Part shown: positions 25,801-37,836 of the stretch, one piece after another | How the letters are laid out: every line of letters begins with the position of its first letter | Position numbering within the stretch: the stretch's first letter is position 1 | NCBI GenBank assembly: GCA_004194705.1 | Contig: SADC01001383.1 | Coordinates: forward strand, 62,001 to 126,000 | DNA length: 64,000 bases | From: Ditylenchus dipsaci | Lineage: Eukaryota > Nematoda > Chromadorea > Rhabditida > Anguinidae | Direction: 5' to 3' | The notes under the pieces: generated by a model | Databases searched by the model: none | Told to the model about the DNA's origin: nothing | Seen by the model: the letters and a program-made list of their open reading frames with translations, nothing else | Translations under genes and position numbers: made by a program

Positions 25801-28800
25801 ACTCGCCAACGCCATAACTCGCCAACGCAAAATACTCGCCAACGTCAAATCTCGCCAACGGCCGAATTCGCCAACAGCGAAACTTGCCAACGGCAAAACT
25901 GGCCAACCGAAAAATCGCCAACGGGAAAACTCGCCAACGGCAAAACTCGCCAAAGGCAAAAATCGGCAACCAAAAACTCGCCAACGCTAAACTCGCCAAC
26001 GCATCACAACCACCCAATGACACCAAAAATACGTTTTCAGGACTGTTCAAAAACCATTTTCATGCAATAATTTTGCGATGCAAGGACCAGGAAACTGATT
26101 TCAAAGGGGACAAAGGCTGAATTGCGAGGGAAAGGGACAAAACAGGGCCACTTATTCAAGAGCCAATAAGAACCAAAGAGTATTAATTCTCTAAGCGTTA
26201 AGGGCACTTACAGACCCAGCAGCTTGTGGTGCAGGCGAAAATATAGATACTCAATGCTGATCAACCTATCAGCCGGGTGCATCCCGTGGGTTCCCCTGCG
26301 CCGTGCACTCTTCGGGGTGATTGGCTAAAATTTTGTATTCTGAGCTTCTGGCTCGGTCTTGAAAGTAGAGGTGAATTGCACTTCGGTAAGGAGTGAGGGT
26401 TCAAATCTCACTTAGGGTATGATTTTTTTATTTTAGCTATCTTTTTATTGGTCCAGAAACTATCGATCATTATATTGCGAATGGATTGCAAATATTTTCA
26501 GCACTTCTTTACTCTCAGAAAATGCCCTAATTTTGTGATTTCATGTGAGTGACAGAATTGAGTAGGATGGAATTGGGTATAGTTGAATGTCTCTTGAATT
26601 TGAGCTGTAATTTAATATCATCTTTTTTCTGTATGATAGCTCAAACAAAAGCCTAAAATTTTGGCTACATTTAAGCATATGAAATGTGTGACTTGTAGAA
26701 AAATTCAGCAAATATTAACCGACCCAGCCAACGAAAGCCCCAAAACGATCGATTTTCAAGTATTTAGCCTATCTTAGACTATAAATAATCTCCGCTAGGT
26801 GTGTAATCCTTCGCTGATAATTTTGTTGGACAGCCAAGAGTGTGAGGATCATTCAGACACAGAACTAAAAAATAAAAAAAGAATGAGATGAAAAAATAAG
26901 ACATGCAGCCAGTGGTAGTCGAATCTGTGGCTTAGACGATGCGTATAAAAAGTTCTCGCTCCCTTTATAATGGTATATTTTTGATGATACAGTCAACTCC
27001 CGATTTAGTGTACACCTCGGTTTAGTGTACACCTGGATTAAATCATTTTGGCCGGCGGTTAATTAAAATGATTTGAATGAACCTTCGATTTAATGTACAC
27101 TTGATTTAGTGTACACCTGGAGCCGGTCCCCAGGGTGTACACTGAATCGGGAGTTGACTGTAGTAGTTAATTTTAGGCGCTATAGTAATTAAGTAGTTTG
27201 TTATTGTATTTTCACATGACACACTTATTCTCGAAATAAATATATGTATTCTTTTGCAAAATAAAAAATTTTAAAATTCCTGAAAAAATATTTGAAATGT
27301 ATATTTGTGGGTTCCGCAATGGCAAGTTCTGCGTTGGCGAGTTTTTCGTTGGCGAGTTTCGCCGTTGGCGAGATTTGCCGTTGGCGAGATACGCCGTTGG
27401 CGAGATTTGATGATTGCGAGTCTTTTGCGTTGGCGAGTTTTCGCATTGGCGAGTTATGGCGTTGGCGAGTCTTTTGCGTTGGCAAGTTTTTTGTTGGCGA
27501 GTTTGTTGCGTCCCAAATATTTCCTTGGCTTGAAAACTTGTGCAATAATACAGTTTTCTAAAAAATTTTGTGAAAAGTTTCTCTTGTAAAAATAAATTAA
27601 AAATTTTATTTTGGTATATCTCAATTCCTAAGTGAAATAAATAGTAGATGTGATTTCCTTTTAGGGACTGCGGATTATTTTAAAAACATGGTTTTAGGTC
27701 AAAGCTAAACCAGCTAGTCATATTCTATATCATTTGATTGAAATACTTATCTGAAATTGGTATCTGTTTTGCAGGCATTTTCCCTGGGACTTGGTGAAAA
27801 GTTCGATGAGGTGAAGAAGCTGTACATAGAGGCCAACCTTGCTCTTGGTGATATTATAAAAGTTACACCCTCGTCAAAGGTGGTTGGAGACCTGGCTCAG
27901 TTCATGGTCCAGAACAAGCTTACCCGGGAGACATTGCTCGAAAAGGCTGAAGACTTATCCTTCCCCAAATCGGTGGTTCAGTTCATGCAAGGAGAAATGG
28001 GACAACCTACTTATGGTTTCCCGAGCCATTGCGGACAAAAGTTCTCAGGGGAAGACCTAAAATTCGTAAGTGCAGTATTAAAAGCAGTAAGATCATGAAA
28101 CAATCATATTTAAGATGGTCGACCTGGCGAGACTTTCCCTCCAATCGACTTTGTGAAGCTCAAGCAGGACCTTGAGACTAAACATGGACGGGAGTTGAGG
28201 AGCAAGACATGATGTCCTCGGTAATGTTCCCAAGGAATTTGACGAGTTTGAACGGTTTCGACAACAGTATGGCCCTGTGGACAAGCTAAACACTAAGGTG
28301 TTCTTTGCTGGACTGGATGTAGCTGAAGAGACCAACGTAAGAGATTAAAATAAAATAGTATGATTTTACAGGTAAATATATTGGCTTTAGGTAGAAATAG
28401 AGCAAGGAAAAACATTGGTCATCCAATTGCTAGCCAAAGGCAAACTAAACGAGAGAGGAGAACGTGAAGTATTCTTCGAAATGAATGGCCAACTACGCCA
28501 AATCTATATTCAAGACAAGGAAGCCTCGAAGGACATGGTGGTTAGACCGAAAGCTGTACCTGGAGTGCGAGGATCTATCGGAGCCCGATGCCTGGTAGGA
28601 GACTAGTAGGAAAGCACATCTAAAATAATCAGATCATAGGCGGGAATTCGACTGTATTTAAAACATAGATGGGCGAACGGACTTGGCGTTTCATTTTTTA
28701 TCCCCTTTATCACTCTTTTAAATTATTTTTTATCGGTTTCCAGGGCTTAGAACTCAAAATTTTAAAATAAAAGACAATTTTGTAAAATAAATAACATTTG

Positions 28801-30715
28801 GTCATTTTTCAACCTCAAAAAGATAAGGGCACTCTCACAACACGTCCGCATCCGCAAAAGTTCGTTCCCCAGCTGGGTCCAATACTTTTTTAAACATATT
28901 TTTGAATGTTTTTGTAAATTCTGTTTTGACAGTCTGGTTCCAAATATCGTGAGGATTCAGATTTCGCCGATCGTTTTTCAAAATCCAAAAACTTTTCACT
29001 CTAAGAAAAACAAAAACTCGATAAACGTACACCCTATTTTAGAAATTTATCGAGTTTTTGCTTTTTTGGAGTGAAAAGTTTTTGGATTTTGAAAAAAACG
29101 ATTGGCGAAATCTGAATCCTCACGATATTTGGGACCAGACTGTCAAAACAGAATTTACAAAAACATTCAAAAATATTTAAAAAAAGTATTGGACCCAGCT
29201 GGGGTACGAACTTTTGCGGATGCGGATGCGGACGTGTTGTAAGAGCGCCCTAACCTGAAAAAGTGCTATTTTTGCCAGTGCTTATTGATTTTTGATGATC
29301 AAAAATAAATATAATTCCGCTCGAGACAACAAAATTCAAACTTGGAAAAAATTCAAATCGAATCTTTTTTGTCTCGAGCGGAATTGGAAATTTGAAAGTG
29401 ACTTCACAATTTAAAGAGTAGTTTTCGAGTAAACCGACCATGCTGAACACGAATCTGGTGTCATAACTTGAAATTGCAAGTACTTTGCGTCAAATCGTTT
29501 TTTCATACATTTTTCCGGTTCTTTTTTACTTCAGCTAGACAGTCCAAGAACACATTTATATGATTTGAAGCACTATCATGTGCCATTTTTCATGCTGATT
29601 CTAAATCTGGAGTCGTTTTTACAGTTATAAGCTTCTGTGCGAAAATTTTTAATACCTTTAGTAAAATTATAATTTTCAAAGTAGGCGTAATTTGGTTCTT
29701 TTGAATTATATACGTGGTTACTTCTCGATAAATAGGCTAACGACACACCTTTAGAAAGCTCAAAGAATGAGCTTCCTCATCAGTATAACAGAAAATACTG
29801 AGATACATAAATTCACTGCTCACCAGCCTAAAAAACCATACCTGGTCTTGAGAAGTCCTCGGGAAAATTGGCCTTTTAAGAGCGTTGCACTTATGTTTAG
29901 AATTACGATTTCGGGATACCGTATTCTCTCTATTAGTTACACACTCTCTATTAAACCCACACCCCCAACTTTGAGAACCTGTATCTCAGCTCAGAGAAAA
30001 ATTTAACAAAGCTGTTTTTGCATTTTCTTAACTCCCACGAGCTCTACTGATTCCGCTCTTTAGATTTTGAATTTTCACCAAAAATCTTGAGATCGACCCC
30101 AAATTTTTCGATTTTCGGACGATTGAAAAATATCCCACATGTGGAACTAATAGAGAGAATACGGTATTCGTGTTCAGCATGAAAAACTGAGTCAGAATAA
30201 CCACTTGTTACAACCAGCCGTTCTCGTGTTAAAATTGAATAAAAGGGTCGAATCCGTAAAAGTAAGTAAGGAAGGGATGAAATGAGATAAAACAGATAAG
30301 AGGAGGATGAAACCGAAGAAAAGCGGTAAAATTAAATTTTTTATTTGTTTGTGGTCCATCTCATCCCTTCGCCCATTTACGATTCACAACAAAAACGTAG
30401 AATGAGCGCCTTTTGTTTGTGAAATTTTCACGTATCGATCTGGTCCTCCAAGCCTAAATTTTTTGATTAAAGGGGGAATTTGAAAATGTCTTTTTAAAAG
30501 AGTCAGCACGATATACCTTTTCAGGTGAAATTCTTGAAGTGAGTGTGAAAGAAGGGGACAAAGTGAAGCCTAAGTCTACGCTGTTTGTGCTGTCAGCTAT
30601 GAAGATGGAAATGAACGTTGACGCTCCATTTGCTGGAACTGTCAAAAAAATATACTTACCAGTCGGTTCGAAAGCAGCTGCGGGTGATCTGGTTTTGGAG
30701 ATCGAGGAAAATTAG
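19893..30715 (+). CDS. PC: pyruvate carboxylase, mitochondrial
   Basis: Biotin enzyme carboxylating pyruvate to oxaloacetate. 27 exons (first 19893-19994, last 30524-30715) give about 1,180 residues, the normal length. The first exon encodes a basic, acid-free mitochondrial leader ([18 protein letters not shown]...RRYAS). Biotin carboxylase domain: [28 protein letters not shown], glycine loop [41 protein letters not shown]. Carboxyltransferase: [29 protein letters not shown], the lysine in ILCIKDMAG, metal-binding [10 protein letters not shown]. The BCCP ends with biotin site LSAMKME. Two introns start with GC (20844 and 22760). Single-base losses near 25418, 28196, 28234 and 28585 break the frame but look like sequence errors. 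An AATAAA at 30928 may be the poly(A) signal. It is a substrate of the neighbouring HLCS. Confidence 0.97.
23275..24281. mobile_element. pogo/Tigger-like MITE in PC intron 16
   Basis: Ends CAGTCGAGTCTCGATA and TATCGAGACTCGACTG, flanked by TA (23273-23274 and 24282-24283). Internal repeats of GGTGCCACTATAGCGAGGG lie near both ends. The element is split by a hAT MITE at 23468-23945. Confidence 0.85.
23468..23945. mobile_element. G-rich hAT MITE nested in the pogo-like element
   Basis: TIR TAGGGTTGGCCTCCC at left, mirrored by GGGAGGCCAACCCTA. Perfect 8-bp duplication GTCATAAG at 23460-23467 and 23946-23953. The interior is runs of G (GCGGGGGGGAGGAGCGGGG repeated) with strong quadruplex potential. 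The ORFs here are low-complexity and not real. Confidence 0.85.
25789..27514. mobile_element. Foldback-like MULE with CTCGCCAACG-array TIRs
   Basis: Both ends start GGGACGCAAC and continue as arrays of about a dozen CTCGCCAACG words (25789-26010, inverted at 27300-27514). Flanked by an 8-bp duplication AAATATTT. No transposase visible, so non-autonomous. The interior includes a MITE at 26990-27160, a B-box-like GGTTCAAATC at about 26398 and a fragment shared with the 35.6-36.4 kb element. Lies in PC intron 23. ORFs translating the arrays are artefacts. Confidence 0.88.
26990..27160. mobile_element. small pogo/Tigger-like MITE
   Basis: 171 bp; ends CAGTCAACTCCCGATTTAGT and ACTGAATCGGGAGTTGACTG, TA flanks. 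Almost entirely TIR plus the GTGTACACCT repeat. Nested inside the MULE at 25789-27514. Confidence 0.88.
28826..29251. mobile_element. MITE with TIRs of about 200 bp, PC intron 26
   Basis: Left AGGGCACTCTCACAACACGT, right ACGTGTTGTAAGAGCGCCCT. The inverted arms run through GCATCCGCAAAAGTTCG, CCAGCTGGG and TGACAGTCTGG almost to the centre near 29040. The AAGTTCGTTCCCCAGC module is also in the elements at 31.4, 45.1 and 51.4 kb. Confidence 0.75.
29919..30164. mobile_element. CCGTATTTCCTC-family MITE, TA target
   Basis: Ends CCGTATTCTCTCTATTAG and CTAATAGAGAGAATACGG, TA on each side, 246 bp, non-coding. In the last PC intron. Confidence 0.8.
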
Positions 30716-30927
30716 TGACCCAAAGAACTACAAAGAGATATATTATTTGTCGATTCCCACTTGTTCAGTATTCGAACTATTTTGTCTGCTATACTTTTCA
30801 CTGTACTATGTGCCTAAAAACAAAGATAGTGGCCTTTATGGCCAGCTCTATTGGGAGTTCCCTGCCAGTATTCAAACAATTTTTGTAAATAAATTATTTC
30901 CTAATAGACATTTAATATAGAATTTTT

Positions 30928-30933
30928 AATAAA
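30928..30933 (+). promoter_or_regulatory. candidate poly(A) signal of PC
   Basis: AATAAA 213 bp after the PC stop codon, the last good match before the next repeat. Position fits a short 3' UTR; no transcript evidence is available. Confidence 0.4.
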
Positions 30934-31030
30934 ATATTTCATACGTTCGAAAACATTTTGGGAATAGCATCATAAACGTCTTTTAATTCGAAAAAATAAC
31001 TGATAACTCGTGAAAATTAATTGAAAATAC

Positions 31031-31177
31031 TAGGGTTGTGGAATTCTCCGGAAAAATAAAAATGGAGAATTCTAGGTGAATGCTCCGGAGAATTACTAGA
31101 GTAAATTTAGAATTTTATAAGGAAGAACTGAACATTTCGGAGAATTCTCCGAAATTCAGGAGAATTGTACAACCCTA
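31031..31177. mobile_element. short hAT-type MITE
   Basis: 147 bp with ends TAGGGTTGTGGAATTCTCC and GGAGAATTGTACAACCCTA. Flanks GAAAATAC and GAAAGTAC match at 7 of 8 bases, as expected for an old 8-bp hAT duplication. Confidence 0.65.
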
Positions 31178-31394
31178 GAAAGTACTTCTTAATACCTCTT
31201 TAAATACATAAACCCAAAATCTACGTTTAGCATTCTAATATTTTGGAATCCCTTCGCAGTCATAAATTTACCCCAGTGAGGTTACACATATTTGAGAAAA
31301 AAGCCTAGGTTGTCGCTAGTTCTTTAATTAATGAAAGACTTTTACATATTTTCTAACAAACGGTCATACCAAAAGGGACAGGATGTACCGGATA

Positions 31395-31947
31395 CAGTCG
31401 ACGCTTGATAGTTAAAACCCCCTAGAAAGTTCGTTCCCCAGCTGGGACCGACACATTTTTTTACCCGATTTTTGAAGGCTATTGCCAAACGCGATTTGAC
31501 AGTCTGATCACAAAAATCGAAAGCATTCTGATTTGCCGATCGCTATTGAGAAGCTATATAGTTTTGCCATTTTGACACGCGACGCTCGATAGTACGTACT
31601 CCTAAATTCACTTTTTTGAATTTAGGCGTACGTACAGGGTGGTCCAAAAAAAAACCTGCAAAATTTTAAAAAATTTGTGTAGGTAGCCCCTTGCCCCATT
31701 GGTTTTACCAAGAAAATCGATGACAATAGTTAAGCTACCTGGAGTTACCCTAAGAAAAACACAATTATTTTTCTTCACTTCGGTGGTCATAGCGCTGTTA
31801 AATAATAACAGCAATAGAAAATATCATAATCAACATTTTTCAAAAATTGCAGGTTTTTCGGGACACCATGTACCATCGAGCGTCGCGTGTCAAAATGGCA
31901 AAGATATATAACTTCTCAATAACGATCTCAATAACGATGTGTCACTG
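31395..31947. mobile_element. pogo-like MITE with inner palindrome
   Basis: Starts CAGTCGACGCTTGATAG after TA and ends ACGATGTGTCACTG before TA. An inner inverted pair (ATTTTGACACGCGACGCTCG at about 31568, CGAGCGTCGCGTGTCAAAAT at about 31877) suggests a further nested palindromic insertion. Confidence 0.5.
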
Positions 31948-32202
31948 TATTAGAGAAAATTTGTATCTTTGTAACATGTGATGTATGAACACCCCAATAT
32001 GTTTGTATATATTTTTCAAACAAGAGAATAGCAGAAACAACCATCAAATGCTTTTAAAGTTTAAACACCTTGCAAAGTACTACTTAAGGACAACTGATAA
32101 AAACAATAATTGAACAGCCATATATAATCGATTTTTGTGTTTGATACCATTGTTGAACATAAGAGCAAAAGGTTTCGGCTGTGTGAGGATCTATGGCATA
32201 AT

Positions 32203-35200
32203 GCAAAGAGAAAATGTGCTATAATTGGAGCAAGTGTCAGTGGACTTAGCTCAGCGAGGTGCACTGTTTGATTTTTTAGATATATTAAATGAGACTAGTT
32301 TAGATGGGCACTTGCTTATGGAATCACCCAGTTGTTTTCGAAAAGTCCCGCGACATTGGAGGCATCTGGAATTACGAAAGAATCAATTCAATAACTGTAA
32401 GCAATTCATTAAAGTTGTTCTTAGCCGTTTGACAATTGTCTAATGTATTCAGCAATAATAACTCAAATTCTGCATTAAATTTTCCTGTAGTCTAATTTAT
32501 TTAAAAAAAGTCCTAAAATCAGATTTTCCAGCATTTTTGTAAAAAAATAAACGCATAATTTTTCTTATTTGAAGTTATGTAGTTGGAATTGGATTTTTAT
32601 AATTTAGTCAAGTGTGGTAAAAAGTTTAATAAGTATGTCTTGAGCACCTAATAATTATGCTTTCTATATTGTAAATAATCGAAAAATACTTAGCTACCAT
32701 GAAAACGACCGTTCTAAACACCACAAAAGAGATGAGTGCCTTCAGTGACTGTCCACCCCCTAAACATTTCGCCAACTACATGCACAACACTAGCTACTTG
32801 CAATACTTGAGGTATGCTAACCTAAATTCATTAACACTCTAAAGAAGGCTGATTTTGAAAACCCATGTAACAAAAAAAGGTTATATCTTAGTGTTGAAAT
32901 ACAGCTTTTTGAAAAAAAAAATTCAGAATGGAAAGATCCAAGTTTAAAAAACGCCTGTCTTCTAAAATGACCTAAAATTGTTAGGAGCAATATGGCACCT
33001 TTTTTTGAAAAAAAAATTAGAAAAGTTTTTTACTAATCGAAAGAGAAAAGCAAGAGCTACAAAAGTATGTGTTCGGATATTTTTTGCGAAAAAATTGCCA
33101 TTAATAACCAGCCAAATCAGGAGAAACTAGAAATTCCAGGTTTAAAATCGCATATTGTTTGGGTTGTCAATTTATTTATAATTTTTTATAGGCTTGAAGT
33201 ACTTTCATCCGTCAAATTATTCTTTTACCCCGTCAAATCGTAAAAATTTGTTTCTTTTGAGTATTTCTTGAACTTTCTTCCAATTTTTTTAGGTTTTATG
33301 CCAGCATGTAGCCCGGGATCTCAGCTTTCCAACCAGCCATTAACTAACTAGTTGAGATATTAAAAAGTCAGAGAAAAAAGTCATCTTATAGACCAAATTT
33401 TTTGAAAAATTTGATCCATACAAAGACTTTTTTTCCAAATTTTTGAAATCTCAGAAATTCAGTCGATAGCTTGTTAGAAAGCCAAGATCCAGGGCTAAAA
33501 TTTTGATGTGAAAATGTTTTGAAAATTAAGAAATTTTCGGAGATAAAAACACATTATTACGATTTGACGGTAAAAGAAATTTGACGGGGTAAAACAATTT
33601 GAGCCATTTTTTATATCAGTTTGAAAATGTAATATACCGTTAGCTAGACCATGAGCAATGCTACAAAAGACATATTGTCTACAATCTTTTATCATGTTCC
33701 CCGAATTCTACAAGATGGTCTTATCAAATTCTAATAAAAAGTCTATTAATCAAGTTGAAAGTGCCTCAGTAAAACATTCATAACAATTCTACATGCAAAT
33801 CGCATTCGAAAACAAGAATTTTTTTGAAGTCAAATAGTAAAAGTCACATTTTGGTAATTTTTTTTCACCCAGCTTTAGACTAATTTGTCCTTTTTAGTCT
33901 GCTGAAATCATTTATTAGGGTTTAGGCGTATTTAAGCTCTTTATACGACCAAAATCTATGCAACTTTAATTCTAGGGTTATTGTGAGACGCACGACCTTC
34001 TTCCCCACATACAATTGGAGCATGAAGTAACTCAGATCAAGCGAGCCGATGACTACGCACTTACTGGCAGATGGCTAGTTGAGTACACTGACTCCAAAGG
34101 CAACTCAACCCGACAAGTTTTTGATTGTGTAGTGATGGCTGTAGGGCACAATTTTACTCCCAACATTCCAAGTTGGCCGGACCAACATTTATTTACTGGT
34201 GCCATTCTACACTCAAAGGACTACAAAGTGCCCACTAAGCAATTTGAGGACAAAGTCAATTTAGTGGTGGAATTGGAATGTCAGCGGCAGATATTGCAGT
34301 GGAGCTGAGCAGGGTTAGCAAACAGGTTGGATTATTTACATAATGCTCCAATTAATTTAAATAAAAGCTGCGGGGCTATAACGATCGATCTGCTAGCTCA
34401 ATTGTCACGAGTAGTTGGACTGAAACAAGGAACTAAAGAAGCAATGAACGCGCTGCAATCTTTTTTTAGTAATGGTCAGCTAATACGCTACAAAATTTTT
34501 GGGACGCAACTAACTTGCCACAAAAGACTCGCCAACGTAAGAACTCGCCAACGCGAAAACTCGCCAACGTAAAAAAACTCGCCAACGTTAATCTCGCCAA
34601 CGGCGAAACTCGCCAATGAAAAACTCGCCAACGCAGAACTCGCCATTGCGAGACCTACAAATATATATTTTAAATCTCTTTTTTAGGAATTTTAAATTTT
34701 TTATTTTGAAAAAAGATACATATATTCATTTATTTATTCATTCATATATTCATTAAAATAATTACTAATAGTAACTTTTACTAAAAAAAAAGCTGTGTTT
34801 CGGTTTATAATCTAGAATTCTGGTGTCGAAAAAATCCTTCGATCTTTGGCCAATTTTAAAAGTTACAGGTGTTTCTGTCGACCAATACAGGTGCTTTCAT
34901 ATATAGCAAGTGGGAGCCTTTGGGCGACCTAACGGAATGGTTGGCAAGTCTCGTTTCCACACTTACATCCTCAACCGGCTACTGCCTGGATGGGTACTTG
35001 AGAGTATGATCCGGCGACGGTTGCACACCCGGTTTGACCACACCAAATATGGTTTACTGCCAGAGCACAGCGTATTTGTGTAAATACATCATAGGTTGAA
35101 ATTGCCTATGAAAAACCCCTTCTTCAGACGACCCATGGAGTCCACCACTGTAAATGATGAGCTGCCATGCCGTATCATGTGTGGTGAAGTGCAAATGAAA

Positions 35201-37242
35201 CCTGGTATAGAGAAGTTCACCAAACACGGCGTAATCTTCACTCTTTACACAAACAATGAAGTGGAAGTGGACAATGTGATACTTGCCACTGGTTTCAACC
35301 TTCATTTCAACCAGCTAATCGAGGGAGGTCACTTGTTTGCTGTGGAACGCAACTATCTGCTCTCTATAAAAAATTGTTCCAATTGAATTAATTGAGCATA
35401 GCTCTCTTGGAGTGATTGGATTAATTCAGGTTTGGAGCATAATTTTTTGAGCAAATGAAGCTTTTACAATTCTCGTTTAATTGAATAATAAATAAACCAA
35501 AATTTTTAGAAATTTTTGCAAATATTTCAAAGGGCTAACTTAAATGTATACTAACACACTAAAGGAAACATATAATGGCAGGAATGCCGAATCCTGGGAA
35601 TGCCCGAAATCGGGGTTTGACTGCTTTTTCGACGTTTTAGGTCCTGAAACGCAGGAAAAACATGTTTTAGGGCGCGGAAAGACATTTTTGCAAAAAAAAA
35701 TTTTTTTCGAACCACAGGGGGGGATATCATGGTTTTTAGTCAAAATTTGAAAATTTAAATTGGCGCCTTTGAATTTAAAAGGGAATAAGGGCTGTATTGG
35801 GAGGGGAAGGGAATAAAAGGGGGCCACTTTTATGGCAGAACATTATAAATTTGATTATCTATATTCTTCGACTGCCTCACCATGTTTTCAACTGGGCCGT
35901 GGCAAAAAAAACTCTATATGCATTTTATGGTCAAGAGTACTTCTCGGAATCATGTCTAAGGTAAGTGTGTGCGCGCATCTCTAACTCTCAAGCCCCCTGC
36001 GCCCCCTTCGGGGGCGCAGGGGGCTTGGGGGCTTGGAGTTGAGATGCGCACACCCACATACCTTAGACACAAATCACTCGAAAGTGACTCTGGATGCATG
36101 AAAAAGCATGCATACCAGAGTTATTTATGCGGTAGGCCCCAGTATTCAAAACTATGTTCAACATCTTCTTGTTAGTGGCCCTGTGTGATTAGTGGCCCTT
36201 TTATTCCCTTCCCTCCCTATACAGCCCTTAATCCCTTTTAAATTCAAAAGGCGCCAATTTAAATTTTTCAATTTTGACTAAAAACCATGATACCCCCCTG
36301 TGTCGAAAAAAATTTTTTTTGCAAAAAATGTCTTTCCGCGCCCTAAAAACATGTTTTTCCTGCGTTTCAGGACCCAAAACGTCGAAAAAAGCAGTCAAAC
36401 CCCGATTTCGGGCATTCCCAGGATTCGCACTTTAGCCCATATAATCCCTTAGTTGAAAAGCTAAGTTAAGTTATTTAAATTAACTTTTAGCCAACCGGAG
36501 CTATAATATCTACCAGTGAAATGCAGGCCAGATTCTTTTTTCACTTGTTTTCCAGCAGACATCAGGAAAAGGTAACTGACTTTTGAAAAAAATACAGCTC
36601 TTTTAAAAAAAATGATAGATTTTAATTGTTAGAAGAATTCTGTATGCAAATATTTTAGTTTTATTAATTTCTAACGCAATTGAAAAGTGAAAACTACAAA
36701 AATGAGATTATCTCTAAACTACATAAAATGGCCTTATTAAAGTCAAAGATTGTTTTAAGAAAGTGTCATTAACAAGGCAAATAAACTTCCTTCAATCCAA
36801 ACAATCCGCAAAGAAATGCAAGAGATCTCAGAAAAATTTGGCCCCAAACCTAGTCGACAGTGCTATTGTGTGAGTAATCTATTTATTCATGCAAGTGTCA
36901 TGATATGGTGTTCTGATATACAACAGCATATACTTCTAGGTGGATTTCACCAAATACATGGATGAACTAGCAATATATTGGATGTAAACCCCAAATAACC
37001 AGCTATCTCTTGTCCGACCCTGAATTAGCGTATGCATTGATGTTTAGTCGAATGTGCCCTATGTATACCGACTAGCTGGTCCACATGCCTGGCCAGGTGC
37101 TCGACAGGCAATATTGACTGTGGACAGCAGGGTGGATGAGCCTTTCAAGACAAGGATGTGCACAGTAAAGCCTAAGAAAGCCAACTGTTTGAGCTACGAT
37201 GGTGCTGATCGTAATTATTATGCTGATAAATGCCATTTCTAG
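32203..37242 (+). CDS. flavin-containing monooxygenase (FMO family)
   Basis: NADPH- and FAD-dependent oxygenase of soft nucleophiles. Exons: 32203-32258, 32304-32396, 32694-32811, 33976-34325, 34891-35077, 35095-35429, 36491-36571, 36777-36869, 36940-37242 (TAG). FAD-binding loop IIGASVSGLSS, then PVVFEKSRDIGGIWNYE; NTTKEMSAFSDCPPP as in animal FMOs; FMO signature LFTGAILHSKDYK; NADPH loop VVGIGMSAADIA after restoring one base at about 34273; LATGF; C-terminal RLAGPHAWPGARQAIL. The first ATG cannot be fixed: the frame is open upstream of 32203 without an ATG nearby. Single-base losses occur near 32320, 34273, 34935, 35370, 36988, 37000 and 37050. All active-site motifs are intact, so I treat it as a real gene with sequence errors. 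Five animal FMO paralogues exist in humans; no one-to-one call is possible. Confidence 0.88.
33190..33606. repeat. inverted-repeat element in FMO intron
   Basis: TTTTACCCCGTCAAAT followed by CGTAAAAATT near 33225 is mirrored by ACGATTTGACGG and AATTTGACGGGGTAAAAC near 33560-33595. Arms about 50 bp, spacer about 300 bp without ORF. Confidence 0.45.
34501..34720. mobile_element. solo arm of the CTCGCCAACG MULE family
   Basis: Starts GGGACGCAACTAACTTGCC and continues with about nine CTCGCCAACG words, then AT-rich DNA matching the inverse of 27240-27300. No opposite end is found in the next several hundred bases, so this is a single arm or deleted copy. Confidence 0.7.
35588..36428. mobile_element. 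long-TIR element in FMO intron 6
   Basis: Arms of about 250 bp (35588-35840 and inverted 36175-36428) share GAATCCTGGGAATGCCCG, CATGTTTTAGGGCGCGG and GGCGCCTTTGAATTTAAAAG. The centre holds the GC-rich hairpin at 35967-36053 and a segment (CTCGGAATCATGTCTAAG) also present inside the MULE at 48813-49208. No coding capacity. Confidence 0.8.
35967..36053. repeat. GC-rich hairpin with TTCG loop
   Basis: The arms TGCGCGCATCTCTAACTC and GAGTTGAGATGCGCAC enclose an inner perfect stem CAAGCCCCCTGCGCCCCC - TTCG - GGGGGCGCAGGGGGCTTG. As RNA the centre would be an exceptionally stable UUCG tetraloop hairpin. Confidence 0.8.
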
Positions 37243-37836
37243 GCTCAAAATTTTCTAGACTTTTATTAATAAAATAATAAGTAGGATATTTCTGTCTTAA
37301 ATTGTTCAAGGAAATTTACGCAACAAATAAATGAATTTTTATACAAACATTTAATTATTTTTTTGAAACTTTTTATTCAGTGCGTATTTCTGTTTTAAAG
37401 CGTAACAAAGATTTTGACATGAAAAAAGTTAAAAATATAGGTCTCAAAAAGTTCAAACCTTAAAAAGTACAGATCGTATCTCTGTTTATAAAAAATTTTA
37501 ACCAATGTGCACCTTAATACAGCTATCAATCCATGCAGCTATCAATCCAGAATTTTAGTTGACCGCATGTGACCAAAGTTAACATAGCTGAAGACTAATT
37601 TTTCTATTTAAATATAATTTATTAAGTTTTAGTGCTACATATTTGGCGTTCCGCTTTTTCATTGTGACCATTAAGAAAGGAGTATAACATATCTATGTTG
37701 AGCACAATGCGCAACCTTGCATAATTAAACTCGATAATAACTGTTTAGATAATGAAAACCCAAATGCTCCAAATTGACAATCAAACATTTGTTACTTTTG
37801 CGCTAAATGTGCGTTTGTCATTAACTGGAGGTTTAT

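Noticed and set aside
26337..26412. A tRNA gene with T arm GTGAGGGTTCAAATCTCAC
   Set aside because: The T arm is good, but no acceptable acceptor stem, D arm or anticodon loop can be paired. At most a tRNA-like remnant inside the MULE.
25789..27514. CRISPR-like array of CTCGCCAACG repeats
   Set aside because: Repeat and spacer lengths are irregular and only a few bases, the arrays are inverted copies at the ends of one element with a target duplication, and the setting is a eukaryotic intron.
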